From: Pseudomonas putida
Lineage (GTDB): Bacteria; Pseudomonadota; Gammaproteobacteria; Pseudomonadales; Pseudomonadaceae
DNA: 64,000 bases
Direction: 5' to 3'
Assembly: GCF_026625125.1 (NCBI RefSeq)
Contig: NZ_CP113097.1
Coordinates: 1,364,001 to 1,428,000 of the forward strand
The notes under the pieces were generated by a model. That model did no database searches and was not told the DNA's origin. It was given only the letters and a program-made list of their open reading frames with translations. Positions 17,032 to 25,584 of this stretch are shown one piece after another. Position numbers and translations under genes: made by a program. Position 1 is the first letter of the stretch. Each line of letters begins with the position of its first letter.

Positions 17032-17991
17032 ATGCACATGACTGAGCGTGCTGCTAGCCTTTTGTTCGCCGCAGCAATAACGAGTATCAGCTTCTCTGCC
17101 CGTGCCGCAGAATCGATATCCCCAGCAGGCCCGATCGGCGGCACCGATATAAGGTCAGCTCTCCTTCCTCCGCCGGGTAATTACGTCGCTGGCGTAGCAG
17201 GCGGCATTAATGTTGAAAAGTGGTACACCGACAACGGCGACTCGATTTCTGCAGATGGTCATGTATATTTCGCCGGCGCGGGTATGTTGCACGTCTATGA
17301 TCAAACTTTTCTATCCGGTACGCTTGGGTCGACGCTTTATCTTGGTGTCCAACGTACTTGCTTCGGTATTACTTCAGTATCCTGTGCTTCGGGTCTGCAA
17401 GATATTTATTCCGATGTTTTTGCCTGGAGTAAATTTAATCCCTCTTCACATTTCGCTCCCGGTAGCACCATTCCTTATGGTACGGCCTATTGGGTAGGCC
17501 TGGGTCTTAATATTCCTACGGGTAACTACGACAAAGATCGCGCTCCGAATATTGGATCTAATTTTTTTACCGTTTCACCTAATGTGGGTATCACTCACAC
17601 ATTCCCAAGTATCTTTCCCAGAGTGCTCGGTGAAGCTACGGAGCTCAGCGCTAGGCTGTTTTTCAACTACTACACTGAAAATCGCGATACCGACTACCAG
17701 TCAGGTTATGTTGTCAGTCTAGATTTTGCAGGAACGCAGCGCAGCGGTCCATGGCAATACGGCATCACCGGAACCACATATCAGCAGCTCACCGACGATA
17801 AGCTTAACGGCGCTAGAGTCGCAAACGGCGGTAGCCGCGCAGCTTCTTTCAGCATTGGTCCCTTGTTGGCCTACGATTTTTCGATTGATGGCAAGCCATA
17901 TAACTTAATGGCAAAATATTTGACGTCAACTTGGGGTGAGAATACTACCGGCGTGAGTGGCTTAACGCTCCGTTTGTCAACTCAGTTTTAA
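17032..17991 (+). CDS. Outer-membrane channel, SphA/phenol meta-pathway transporter family
   Basis: A 319-residue precursor with a clear signal peptide (cleavage near SFSARAAES) and alternating beta-strand composition ending in ...LTLRLSTQF, a terminal Phe typical of outer-membrane barrels. The pattern (PPPGNYVAGVAGG..., GLGLNIPTGNYDKD) is that of the family commonly annotated as phenol meta-pathway or SphA transporters, thought to admit aromatic compounds. It lies in the operon between the P450 and the formaldehyde dehydrogenase. CGGAG sits about seven bases upstream of the start. Family function is mostly inferred from context. Confidence 0.8.
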   Translation: MHMTERAASLLFAAAITSISFSARAAESISPAGPIGGTDIRSALLPPPGNYVAGVAGGINVEKWYTDNGDSISADGHVYFAGAGMLHVYDQTFLSGTLGSTLYLGVQRTCFGITSVSCASGLQDIYSDVFAWSKFNPSSHFAPGSTIPYGTAYWVGLGLNIPTGNYDKDRAPNIGSNFFTVSPNVGITHTFPSIFPRVLGEATELSARLFFNYYTENRDTDYQSGYVVSLDFAGTQRSGPWQYGITGTTYQQLTDDKLNGARVANGGSRAASFSIGPLLAYDFSIDGKPYNLMAKYLTSTWGENTTGVSGLTLRLSTQF

Positions 17992-18063
17992 GCGGGTTCG
18001 AGTTTGCTTGCTGCGCGATTTGCGGCATCAACTATCAGTCATTGGAAAGGGAAGGAGACAGTT

Positions 18064-19263
18064 ATGATAGACAATCGTGGAGTTGTTTACACGGGCCAGG
18101 GTCAAGTCGAAGTCCGGAAAATCGATTATCCCAAAATGCAGGACCCGCGTGGCAAGAAGATTGAGCACGCGGTAATCCTCAAGGTAGTCTCTACAAATAT
18201 CTGCGGCTCCGACCAGCATATGGTCCGCGGCCGCACCACCGCTCAGATCGGACTAGTATTGGGCCATGAGATCACCGGCGAAGTCATCGAAAAGGGCCGC
18301 GATGTCGAGCACCTGCAAATTGGCGATCTAGTGTCGGTGCCTTTCAATGTCGCCTGCGGCCGCTGCCGCTCGTGCAAAGAAATGCACACCGGCGTCTGCC
18401 TGACTGTGAACCCGGCCCGTGCCGGCGGCGCCTACGGGTACGTCGACATGGGTGACTGGACCGGCGGCCAGGCCGAGTATGTGCTAGTGCCTTATGCTGA
18501 CTTCAACCTACTGAAACTGCCGAATCGAGACAAGGCTATGGAGAAGATCCGTGACCTGACGTGCCTGTCTGACATTCTACCTACCGGCTACCACGGCGCC
18601 GTCACTGCTGGCGTCGGCCCAGGCAGCACCGTTTACGTTGCAGGAGCTGGCCCCGTCGGTTTGGCAGCCGCTGCATCGGCGCGCCTGCTGGGCGCTGCCT
18701 GTGTCATTGTCGGCGATCTGAACCCTGCGCGTCTTGCGCATGCTAAATCGCAAGGTTTCGAAACAGTCGACCTTTCCAAAGACACCCCGCTGCACGAGCA
18801 GATCATCGATATTCTTGGCGAGCCGGAAGTCGACTGCGCCGTTGATGCGGTCGGCTTCGAAGCCCGTGGCCATGGCCACGAAGGTGCCAAGCACGAAGCC
18901 CCAGCCACCGTGCTCAATTCGCTGATGCAAGTGACGCGAGTTGCCGGCAAAATCGGTATACCTGGGCTATATGTGACTGAAGACCCTGGCGCCTCTGATG
19001 CTGCAGCGAAGATCGGGGCCTTGAGTATTCGCTTCGGTCTGGGCTGGGCAAAATCGCACAGCTTCCACACCGGCCAGACTCCGGTAATGAAATACAACCG
19101 GGCACTGATGCAGGCGATCATGTGGGACAGGATCAATATTGCTGAAGTCGTAGGGGTGCAGGTGATTAGTCTTGATCAGGCACCGGATGGCTACGGTGAA
19201 TTTGACGCCGGGGTACCTAAGAAGTTTGTCATTGATCCCCACAAGATGTTCAGTGCTGCTTAA
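18064..19263 (+). CDS. fdhA: Glutathione-independent formaldehyde dehydrogenase
   Basis: Length is 399 residues from the ATG at 18064, preceded by GGAAGGAGAC; the frame is open 20 codons earlier. It is a zinc-dependent medium-chain dehydrogenase. The catalytic zinc region is NICGSDQHM, and the structural zinc cysteines are in CGRCRSCKEMHTGVC. The NAD site is GAGPVGLAAA. Length and motifs match P. putida formaldehyde dehydrogenase, which uses NAD without glutathione to form formate. It would detoxify formaldehyde released by the VanAB-like demethylase and possibly the P450. Its codons look more GC-rich than those of its neighbours, which suggests a separate origin from a Pseudomonas core copy. 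Confidence 0.93.
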   Translation: MIDNRGVVYTGQGQVEVRKIDYPKMQDPRGKKIEHAVILKVVSTNICGSDQHMVRGRTTAQIGLVLGHEITGEVIEKGRDVEHLQIGDLVSVPFNVACGRCRSCKEMHTGVCLTVNPARAGGAYGYVDMGDWTGGQAEYVLVPYADFNLLKLPNRDKAMEKIRDLTCLSDILPTGYHGAVTAGVGPGSTVYVAGAGPVGLAAAASARLLGAACVIVGDLNPARLAHAKSQGFETVDLSKDTPLHEQIIDILGEPEVDCAVDAVGFEARGHGHEGAKHEAPATVLNSLMQVTRVAGKIGIPGLYVTEDPGASDAAAKIGALSIRFGLGWAKSHSFHTGQTPVMKYNRALMQAIMWDRINIAEVVGVQVISLDQAPDGYGEFDAGVPKKFVIDPHKMFSAA

Positions 19264-20098
19264 CTCTCGAGATAGTTCGTGCAGAGCTAATCTGCACGAT
19301 CATAAATCAATGATTTTCCGGAGTGTCATTTACCATCAGGCCTCTAGGCGGTTTTGCTGATGGGCTTTTGGTGGTTAAGCACGGCGCGGTAAATTGAGGC
19401 GATCTTCATTATTCAAACCAAGGGATAGACCCAACTCAGTCGTGATAGCTCGAGTCGCGACTTATTCTGCGGAAAGATCGTGACGGGAATTTTATGTTGG
19501 AGGCAGCGACAATCACACCTTGTTGGCTCAGGGGCACGTTGACTACGGAAGATGCACTATCGAAGTGCGTGGAGCTGTGGAAGCATCCTCAGTAAACCCT
19601 TTAGCTCCGTTGTCGTAAAAGCCGGCAGGCGGTGTGAGCCTAGCGTAAAGCTGCCCTAACCCAACAGGCTGCCCGGTTAATGGTTTACGAAATGAGTCGC
19701 AGCCCTCGTGCGCTGTTTACGAAACAAGACTCGACCCTGCCGTTTGGCGGGGTCTTTGACTTCGACGGCCGGCTGCATACGCGATTTTTGAGGAAGACCG
19801 CGTCCATTCCCAACCCCATGATCGATGACGAGCAGGCCTCGACGCACACTTAACTGCGGGCTACTGAAGCTTGAGGTTCACCACTGTAAATTGTAGTAGG
19901 GGCGAATGATATTTTAAATTCGCTGTTAAACTTAATTTTTTTAGATTTTTAATATATGGTACATCATGCTGTGCCTTAAAGAGCCGCGCACTATATTGAT
20001 TTGGGGAGGGTCTTTTCGTAATCTCGGATCGCTGGGTGTAGCCAGCGATGTGGCATCTTCCTGCCGAACGTAAAGGTGGTAACTCCCAGGAGAGACTA
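19264..20098. other. 835-bp non-coding junction between catabolic cluster and defence island
   Basis: No convincing gene was recognised. A dyad TCGTGCAG/CTGCACGA at 19277-19299 just after fdhA may be a weak terminator. A 53-codon open frame at 19692-19853 (starting MSRSPRALFTKQD) has no recognised homologue and no good ribosome site; it may be a relic. The last 200 bp are AT-rich and probably hold the promoter of the CBASS operon. Confidence 0.4.
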
Positions 20099-21691
20099 AT
20101 GGCTGTACCGTTGGATGCACTCTACGATCAGGACCTGAAGGCCACTCTGGAGTATTGGCAGCAGACCCCGAACTGTCGGGTCATCATGGCCTTCGAGCAG
20201 GGTGGTTGGAGGTTTGCAATCGTTCGAATCGAAACGTTATCAGGCGCGCTTGATCATGCTGTCACTGGCGATTTGGGGGAGGAGACCAAGGCGTTCTTGA
20301 CCGCCTGGGCAGCGGCGAGGCCTGCATTCAGTATCAAGCTGGAGCTTCATGCTGTATCAGATATACCTGTGGTTGCTACCGACGTTACGCAGTTCGCAGA
20401 AGGCTTGGTTGTGCTTCCTGAAGCAAAGGCTACAAAAGGGGCTCTGACATCCTTCATAAAATGCCGCGAGGCTCTGCTTAGCGACCTCAAACGGCCTAGC
20501 TTGCCAGACCAGGTCGTTAACTGGGTCTATTCGAGGTCTGCCGGCATTTGTGAGTTTGAGGGCTGTGATGCCGTCTTGTTCAAGGATGATCGTGACCACT
20601 ACGGCTATTATGGGTATCTCGCGCATATCGTAGCGGCTAAGGCCAAGGGACCTCGGGGCGATGAAAAGCTCTCCGCTGTCTTGGCGCAGTCGCCGAACAA
20701 CATCATGCTCTGCTGCGACATCCATCACCGGTTAATAGACAAAGTCGACCCCGACAGCTATCCGCGTGAGCGACTAGAGGCCATGGTTGCGTCTCGGGTG
20801 AAATGGCGTACTCATCAGGTCAGGACACTGGCGTATCCGGTGGTTCATGCCCTGGCATTCATTGGCGACATCGCAGGTAGAACCACCTCGTTCTCTCAGC
20901 ACGATGCCCGTAAGGCTTTGCTGCAAGCTCAGTTGAACCCGGCCAGCGAAAGGGTTGCTGAGTTCCTGCTACGCGACTCCCAGGGCGGCAATGACGTGAA
21001 TGACCCGGGTTATTGGTCGTCGTTCTTGAGAGCATTCCGGTCTCAAATCTTGCACATCCACGAAGCGATTCGTGGACACGGCGCATTTGGTAGCCAAGCA
21101 GAGCAGTTGGCAATCTTTCCGTTGGGCAACATGCCGGCAATGTTGCTGGGCGGATGGTTGATCGGCGAGGCTCGCCGGGTTGAATTATTTAGCTTCAGAC
21201 GCAATCACGGCACTTGGGTACGCCCTGAGACGGATCCAGCACCTGTGACCTTCATTTGGACTAAGCCAGACCAGCCCCCTTCGCCTGCGGGTAGGGTGCT
21301 GATCACTCTGGAATTGACTGCGGAAATCACTGACTCGGCGCTGAATGATGAGCTTCTGTCGATGCCCCGCATCCGTATTGAGCCCAGCGTCCATGGTGTT
21401 GATGTGGTTGTGCCCCCGAAGGCAATGGAGGCTTACCGGGTGGCTTGTCATGAGGCCTGGGCTTACGTCACTGATGTCCTCAAAGCATCGGAAGTATGTA
21501 TATGCGCCATCGCCCCGGCAGCTGCAGTCTTTGCTTTTGGGATGAAGCTGCAGGCAAGGTTGCATCCACTAATCCACATGTACCAGATGGCTCCGCAGAA
21601 GCCGCCATTCAGGGCCTTCAGTCTCGGCCGGCACACCATCATTGCTCCACATGAACCACCCCATAACGAGCTGCAGCTCGAAGCCTTCTGA
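20099..21691 (+). CDS. cap5: CBASS effector: HNH endonuclease-SAVED fusion (Cap5 type) with N-terminal extension
   Basis: Length is 530 residues from the ATG preceded by AGGAG. Residues about 130-230 form an HNH nuclease: paired cysteines in CEFEGC (151-156), His176 in AHIVAA, Asn201, and His209-His210 in CCDIHHR. From about 245 to the end is a SAVED-type domain, the cyclic-oligonucleotide sensor of CBASS; it includes segments like FIWTKPDQPPSP and SEVCICAIAPAAAVFAFG. In the family, ligand binding drives assembly and activates double-strand DNA cleavage. The first roughly 130 residues are extra relative to a typical HNH-SAVED protein and were not recognised. It starts an operon with a CD-NTase and an E2-like gene. 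Confidence 0.88.
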   Translation: MAVPLDALYDQDLKATLEYWQQTPNCRVIMAFEQGGWRFAIVRIETLSGALDHAVTGDLGEETKAFLTAWAAARPAFSIKLELHAVSDIPVVATDVTQFAEGLVVLPEAKATKGALTSFIKCREALLSDLKRPSLPDQVVNWVYSRSAGICEFEGCDAVLFKDDRDHYGYYGYLAHIVAAKAKGPRGDEKLSAVLAQSPNNIMLCCDIHHRLIDKVDPDSYPRERLEAMVASRVKWRTHQVRTLAYPVVHALAFIGDIAGRTTSFSQHDARKALLQAQLNPASERVAEFLLRDSQGGNDVNDPGYWSSFLRAFRSQILHIHEAIRGHGAFGSQAEQLAIFPLGNMPAMLLGGWLIGEARRVELFSFRRNHGTWVRPETDPAPVTFIWTKPDQPPSPAGRVLITLELTAEITDSALNDELLSMPRIRIEPSVHGVDVVVPPKAMEAYRVACHEAWAYVTDVLKASEVCICAIAPAAAVFAFGMKLQARLHPLIHMYQMAPQKPPFRAFSLGRHTIIAPHEPPHNELQLEAF

Positions 21692-21737
21692 GCGCTGGCT
21701 GGACATATCGGCTTCAACCCAATCAAGGAGTTTCAAC

Positions 21738-22912
21738 GTGGACCATGGAGAACGTAGCCTGATCATCGCAGTGGAAGCGCTTGAGTTGCCACCTGGTGCA
21801 TATGAGAGAGCTAAGCGCCGGTATGAATCGTTGGGTGAGTGGTTCAGCCGCAAGAAGTCCACGCTGGCGGCTAACGATCCCCATATCTTCGTGCAGGGTC
21901 ATTTGCCCTCGGCACGGCGATCAAGCCGCTGCTGGAGGGTGAAAGCTATGATCTAGACCTTTCCTGCAAATTGCGGGAGGAAGTGTTCCGCCATACTCAC
22001 AGCCAGGCGCAGCTCAAAAAAATGGTGCGCCTTGAGCTCGAAGGCTACCGGGATGCCAAGCAAATCCGCGAGGATCTGGAAGAGAAGCATCGGTGCTGGC
22101 GTCTCTACTACCAGGATGATATGAATTTTCACATGGACGTAGTGCCAGGCGTTCCTGTGGATGAGGCCAGAAAACAAGCGCTTTCTATCGCCATGGAGAG
22201 TTTCGGCTTCAGGCAAGTGCTTGCGAACGATGTCGCGGAGCTGGCCGTTTACATCACTGATGATCAACGCCCTAACTACGAGGCAATCAGTGATGACTGG
22301 CTACTAAGCAATCCTGATGGTTACTGCAAATGGTTTGAGTCGAAGTCAGATCCAGAGCCGGTCGGGCCGGTAGTGATGATGGAAGCACAGGTTGATGAGG
22401 TGCCATTCCACTCACGAAAAACTAATCTGCAGCGGGCAGTTCAGCTCCTCAAGCGGCATCGGGATGTCATGTACAAGGACGATCCGGATCCCAAGCCCAT
22501 CTCGGTCATCATCACTACCCTGGCTGCAAGCAGTTATCTGCCCGCCGCGACGCTTGGAGAGGCCCTCACATGCTGCTTAGGTGCACTCAGCCACTTCGTC
22601 GAGTCAAATGCCAATGTGGTGCCAAACCCAGTTAACCCAAAGGAAAACTTCGCCGACCGCTGGGCAACCCCTGAAGGGAAAAAGCTTAGGTTGAAGGAAA
22701 TTTTCCAACTCTGGGTACGCCAAGCAGTACGTGACTTCGAGAAAATCCGCTCACTCGATGGGCAGTCCCTTATCGACCACTTGAAGGACGTGCTTGGCGT
22801 AAACGTTTCATTGAACCAGGTCGGCGCACCTGTCATGGCTTCAGCAGCATCGACGCCGGCGCCCGCGATCGTCGTTACCAAGGCGCCGAGGCCATGGAGT
22901 GGTCGCGGTTGA
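21738..22912 (+). pseudogene. CBASS CD-NTase (cyclic oligonucleotide synthase), interrupted by a -1 frameshift
   Basis: The reading frame starts at GTG 21738 (AAGGAG seven bases upstream) and runs to residue Gly54 at 21897-21899, then goes off frame. Shifting by -1 at the GGG of 21896-21898 restores QGSFALGTAIKP and continues without stop to 22912, giving 391 residues. The repaired protein has the nucleotidyltransferase signature: Gly54-Ser55, Asp72-x-Asp74 (YDLDL) and the third acid near Asp134 (FHMDVVPG). The C-terminal helical part resembles the second CD-NTase at 28672-29925. One G appears missing from a G run, so this is either a true inactivating mutation, a phase-variable run or a sequencing error. 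It sits between the effector and the E2-like gene. Confidence 0.85.
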
Positions 22913-23571
22913 GGGCATTTGATCCAGCGATAGAGGCATTTTTAGACGTCTATCCGATGATGCGGCATCGGCCAACAGTGGACGGTGCTGTCAGGTTGGC
23001 TGGCCGTTTAGTGTTCTCTGCGATTTCGGAAGGGCTTCCGGAGTTAGGGGATGAGTACCGCGTCCAGATCGACATAGCCAAGCCCTTGGATCAATCGCTG
23101 CCTCAGGTTTTCGAGATGGGTGGTCGAATTGCCAGGGAGAGGGTGAATCATGTGAACCCTGATGGCTCACTCTGTCTGGGCTCTCTGCTCAGTCAGCGCC
23201 TTGTCCTCGGTACCAAGCCAACCTTGACTGACTTTGTCGAAAAGTGCGTCATTCCGTTTCTTTATGCTCATAGCTTGCGTGAGCGAGGCTTGGCACTGTT
23301 CCCTTTTGGTGAACTCGAGCACGGGGAGCAGGGCCTGATTGACGACTACCTCAAGATTTTTGGCGTGCCTGATTCTGCCAGTCTGCGATTGCTTATGAAA
23401 ATGCTCGCACTTAAGCGGCGGCGAGCGAACAAGCTTTCTTGTATCTGCGGTTGCGGACGCCGCTTCGCGGCTTGCGGCCTTCATGCTCGTGCTCATGCCG
23501 CTCGGCGCACGCTTTCCCGCCTGGATATAAAACGAGCCTACAAAGAGATTTGGTTTGAGGATGCTCACTAG
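22894..23571 (+). CDS. Stand-alone E2-like protein of a short type II CBASS operon
   Basis: A 225-residue protein with a ubiquitin-conjugating-enzyme-like pattern: a beta region followed by HVNPDGSLCLGS with candidate catalytic Cys94, then helices. In short type II CBASS a lone bacterial E2 conjugates the CD-NTase C-terminus to targets, and this gene overlaps the CD-NTase gene by 19 bp. The repaired CD-NTase indeed ends in Gly-Arg-Gly. The C-terminus carries a cysteine-rich stretch (CICGCGRRFAACG, roughly 173-186) that looks metal-binding and is not part of the E2 fold. No E1 or JAMM gene is in this operon. Confidence 0.78.
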   Translation: MEWSRLRAFDPAIEAFLDVYPMMRHRPTVDGAVRLAGRLVFSAISEGLPELGDEYRVQIDIAKPLDQSLPQVFEMGGRIARERVNHVNPDGSLCLGSLLSQRLVLGTKPTLTDFVEKCVIPFLYAHSLRERGLALFPFGELEHGEQGLIDDYLKIFGVPDSASLRLLMKMLALKRRRANKLSCICGCGRRFAACGLHARAHAARRTLSRLDIKRAYKEIWFEDAH

Positions 23572-23688
23572 TACGGCGGTCAGCCTCTTGCGGCTGCGGG
23601 TGATGTCCTCTTCACGGATGGCCAACTGCGTAAGTGTGGATCAGCACGCCAGCCGGCCAACAAACTCGTCGGTTTCTCACTGCGTAGT

Positions 23689-24807
23689 TTAAGACAGTGG
23701 TTCTGCCGCTCTTTTCACCTCGTATCGAAAAATTGAGGGCTCATCCTGCGCGTGAGAGGGAAGGGCAACCCCCCAGGGGAAGGCCGGACTGGATGACCGT
23801 TCGTATTGATAGACAATGGCCAGAGGTAGCAGTCTCCGATCATAGATACGCCCCAGATTGAATACCACGCTGTTTGGCGCGGCGATGATCAGGTGAATTG
23901 TCTTGGCCCCTTTAGCTAACAAGCCCTTCACGACTTGCAGGAATTGTTCTGCCAACGCGCTTTGCTTTTCAATAGACCAGTGTGCGTTGGACGAGAGATC
24001 GTCCATTCTCATGTGCAAAACGGGCAATTCTGGGAAGGCTTTTGCGATGCCTGCCTCGTCTACCGGGTAAGAAATCGAAAGAGCAAAAACGACTTCTTCT
24101 ACCCTGTCGGCGATGGCAGACACAGTTTGAAGTCGCTGATTGTCGTCGACGCCGCTCTGAATCAAGCGCCATTGGCCGACCCCTAGGCGGTCCCAGTCAA
24201 AGATCTTGATTCTACCTCCCTCGTCATCGAGCAGGCATCCAGTCAAAAACGTGAATGGCACGGCCATGAGTCCGCCGTAGACGATCTCAATATCGTTTTT
24301 ATTCTGCCCATCAAGACGTCGGACCAGATCACCTCTACCGTCTACCACCTTTTTCAGGGCGATCTCTGGATTAGTGATGCGCCCCTCGGTAATGCCTTCG
24401 CGAATGTCGACAAGGATGGTGTCGACGTTACCCCCGAGGGTGCTCTTTACTGTGGTGTCCAAAGGACTATCAATTTTGAAGAGTCCTTTTTGCTCGAGGA
24501 TCATGACCCGTTGGCGGGCCAGTTGCTGACGGTCGTGCAGGTTGAGGCAAACCCCAAGTACAATCATCAGTACGCCAACGCCGAATGCAGTCAGGCTGAT
24601 CCAGGTGGCAGGTCCTCCTGAGGTGTCTACGCTGGCCTGTAGCTGGGTCGAATCGCTTTTATACACAATTTGCCCGACGATCCCGCCGGCGAGCGAAAGG
24701 CCTATGACTAAAGCGCCGCTGCGGATCAGCGTTACGCCCAGGTTTTTGGGGCGCACAAACCAGTCGACTAGCTTTCTTCCCCAATTCAGCAATTCTTCCT
24801 TAAGCAT
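23689..24807 (-). CDS. Membrane SAVED-domain CBASS effector (Cap14-like, two TM helices)
   Basis: A 372-residue protein. Two hydrophobic helices lie near the N-terminus (about 24-47 and 68-90), a short linker follows, and then a soluble domain (about 140-372) with SAVED-like features such as EEVVFALSISYPVD and KTIHLIIAAPNSVVFNLGR. TM-SAVED effectors (Cap14) are proposed to perturb the inner membrane when they bind a cyclic trinucleotide. It is convergent with the E2-like gene and on the same strand as the leftward CD-NTase-Cap2-Cap3 operon, which otherwise lacks an effector, but rightward genes separate it from Cap3. It may therefore be the effector of that operon. Confidence 0.75.
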   Translation of the reverse strand: MLKEELLNWGRKLVDWFVRPKNLGVTLIRSGALVIGLSLAGGIVGQIVYKSDSTQLQASVDTSGGPATWISLTAFGVGVLMIVLGVCLNLHDRQQLARQRVMILEQKGLFKIDSPLDTTVKSTLGGNVDTILVDIREGITEGRITNPEIALKKVVDGRGDLVRRLDGQNKNDIEIVYGGLMAVPFTFLTGCLLDDEGGRIKIFDWDRLGVGQWRLIQSGVDDNQRLQTVSAIADRVEEVVFALSISYPVDEAGIAKAFPELPVLHMRMDDLSSNAHWSIEKQSALAEQFLQVVKGLLAKGAKTIHLIIAAPNSVVFNLGRIYDRRLLPLAIVYQYERSSSPAFPWGVALPSHAQDEPSIFRYEVKRAAEPLS

Positions 24808-25085
24808 AAGTACATCCTAGGTCTGGTTGGCTGCCGCAATCTTAAAACTGACTACAGGTGGTTAGTTGATCGGGCGGGCTACAGTGAAATTAATAGATTT
24901 AGCATTTCAACAGGTCGGAAAAGCTATAAGCGTTGGTGAGAATGATATCAAACTGTCCTGATAGATAGGATTTCTTGCGCACTTTGGATTCGTTTTTTTG
25001 TCGGGCGTAGATGGGATTGCATCAGGTTGACATGCTAAGCAAGCTAATGATTGAATGTTGGACTTACTCACTGAAGGTTATTTTC
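24808..25085. promoter_or_regulatory. Divergent promoter region between TM-SAVED effector and MvaT-like gene
   Basis: About 280 bp, AT-rich in its middle, separate two outward-facing genes. AT-rich DNA of this kind is the usual target of H-NS/MvaT proteins, one of which is encoded at its right edge. No specific operator was identified. Confidence 0.3.
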
Positions 25086-25445
25086 ATGTCTAAACTCGCT
25101 GAATTTCGTGCCCTTGAGCAAAAGCTTGCGGCGCAGCTGGCCGAGCTGGAAAGCTTGAAAAATGACAACGCGCTGAAGCAAGAAATCGAATTTGAAGGAA
25201 AGCTGCGTTCTTTGTTGGGAGAATATGGTTACAGCTTGCGCGACGTAATTCAGATTTTGGACCCCAGCGCTCGCACAGAAGTAGCAGTCCTGCCGGCCAA
25301 AAATGCTCGAAAACCTCGTCAAATGAAGGTCTTCAAAAACCCCCACACGGGAGAGGTGGTTGAAACCAAGGGTGGGAATCATCGCACCCTGAAAGAATGG
25401 AAGGCTCAGTACGGTGCCGGTACCGTAGAGTCCTGGCTTTCATGA
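25086..25445 (+). CDS. MvaT/MvaU-family H-NS-like xenogeneic silencer
   Basis: Length is 119 residues from the ATG at 25086; the frame opens 25 codons earlier but MvaT proteins start like this one. The N-terminal coiled-coil oligomerisation region (residues 1-55) contains EFEGKLRSLLGEYGYSLRDV. The C-terminal DNA-binding region has KVFKNPHTGEVVETKGGNH and LKEWKAQYG, diagnostic of MvaT. It binds AT-rich DNA and silences it. Chromosomal MvaT paralogues in Pseudomonas are normally core genes; this one lies inside the defence island and may silence it or counteract the host silencers. Confidence 0.9.
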   Translation: MSKLAEFRALEQKLAAQLAELESLKNDNALKQEIEFEGKLRSLLGEYGYSLRDVIQILDPSARTEVAVLPAKNARKPRQMKVFKNPHTGEVVETKGGNHRTLKEWKAQYGAGTVESWLS

Positions 25446-25584
25446 CTTCCTCACTGATCCTGTTTCCCAGCAAGGAGGCCCAGATTGGCGGCCACCGTCC
25501 CCTTCAAGGCAGGCTGACCGAGTCAGGTGCTGAGCAGGAAGGGTCTTGTGGGATTTTCTATGCGTGGCGGATTTTGGAGCGACG

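Noticed and set aside
19692..19853. Small 53-codon gene between fdhA and the CBASS operon
   Set aside because: No ribosome site and no recognised family; kept only as a remark in the intergenic entry.
21896..21902. Programmed -1 frameshifting site in the CD-NTase gene
   Set aside because: The local sequence does not contain a classical slippery heptamer and no strong downstream stimulatory hairpin was evident, so a plain one-base deletion is the simpler explanation.
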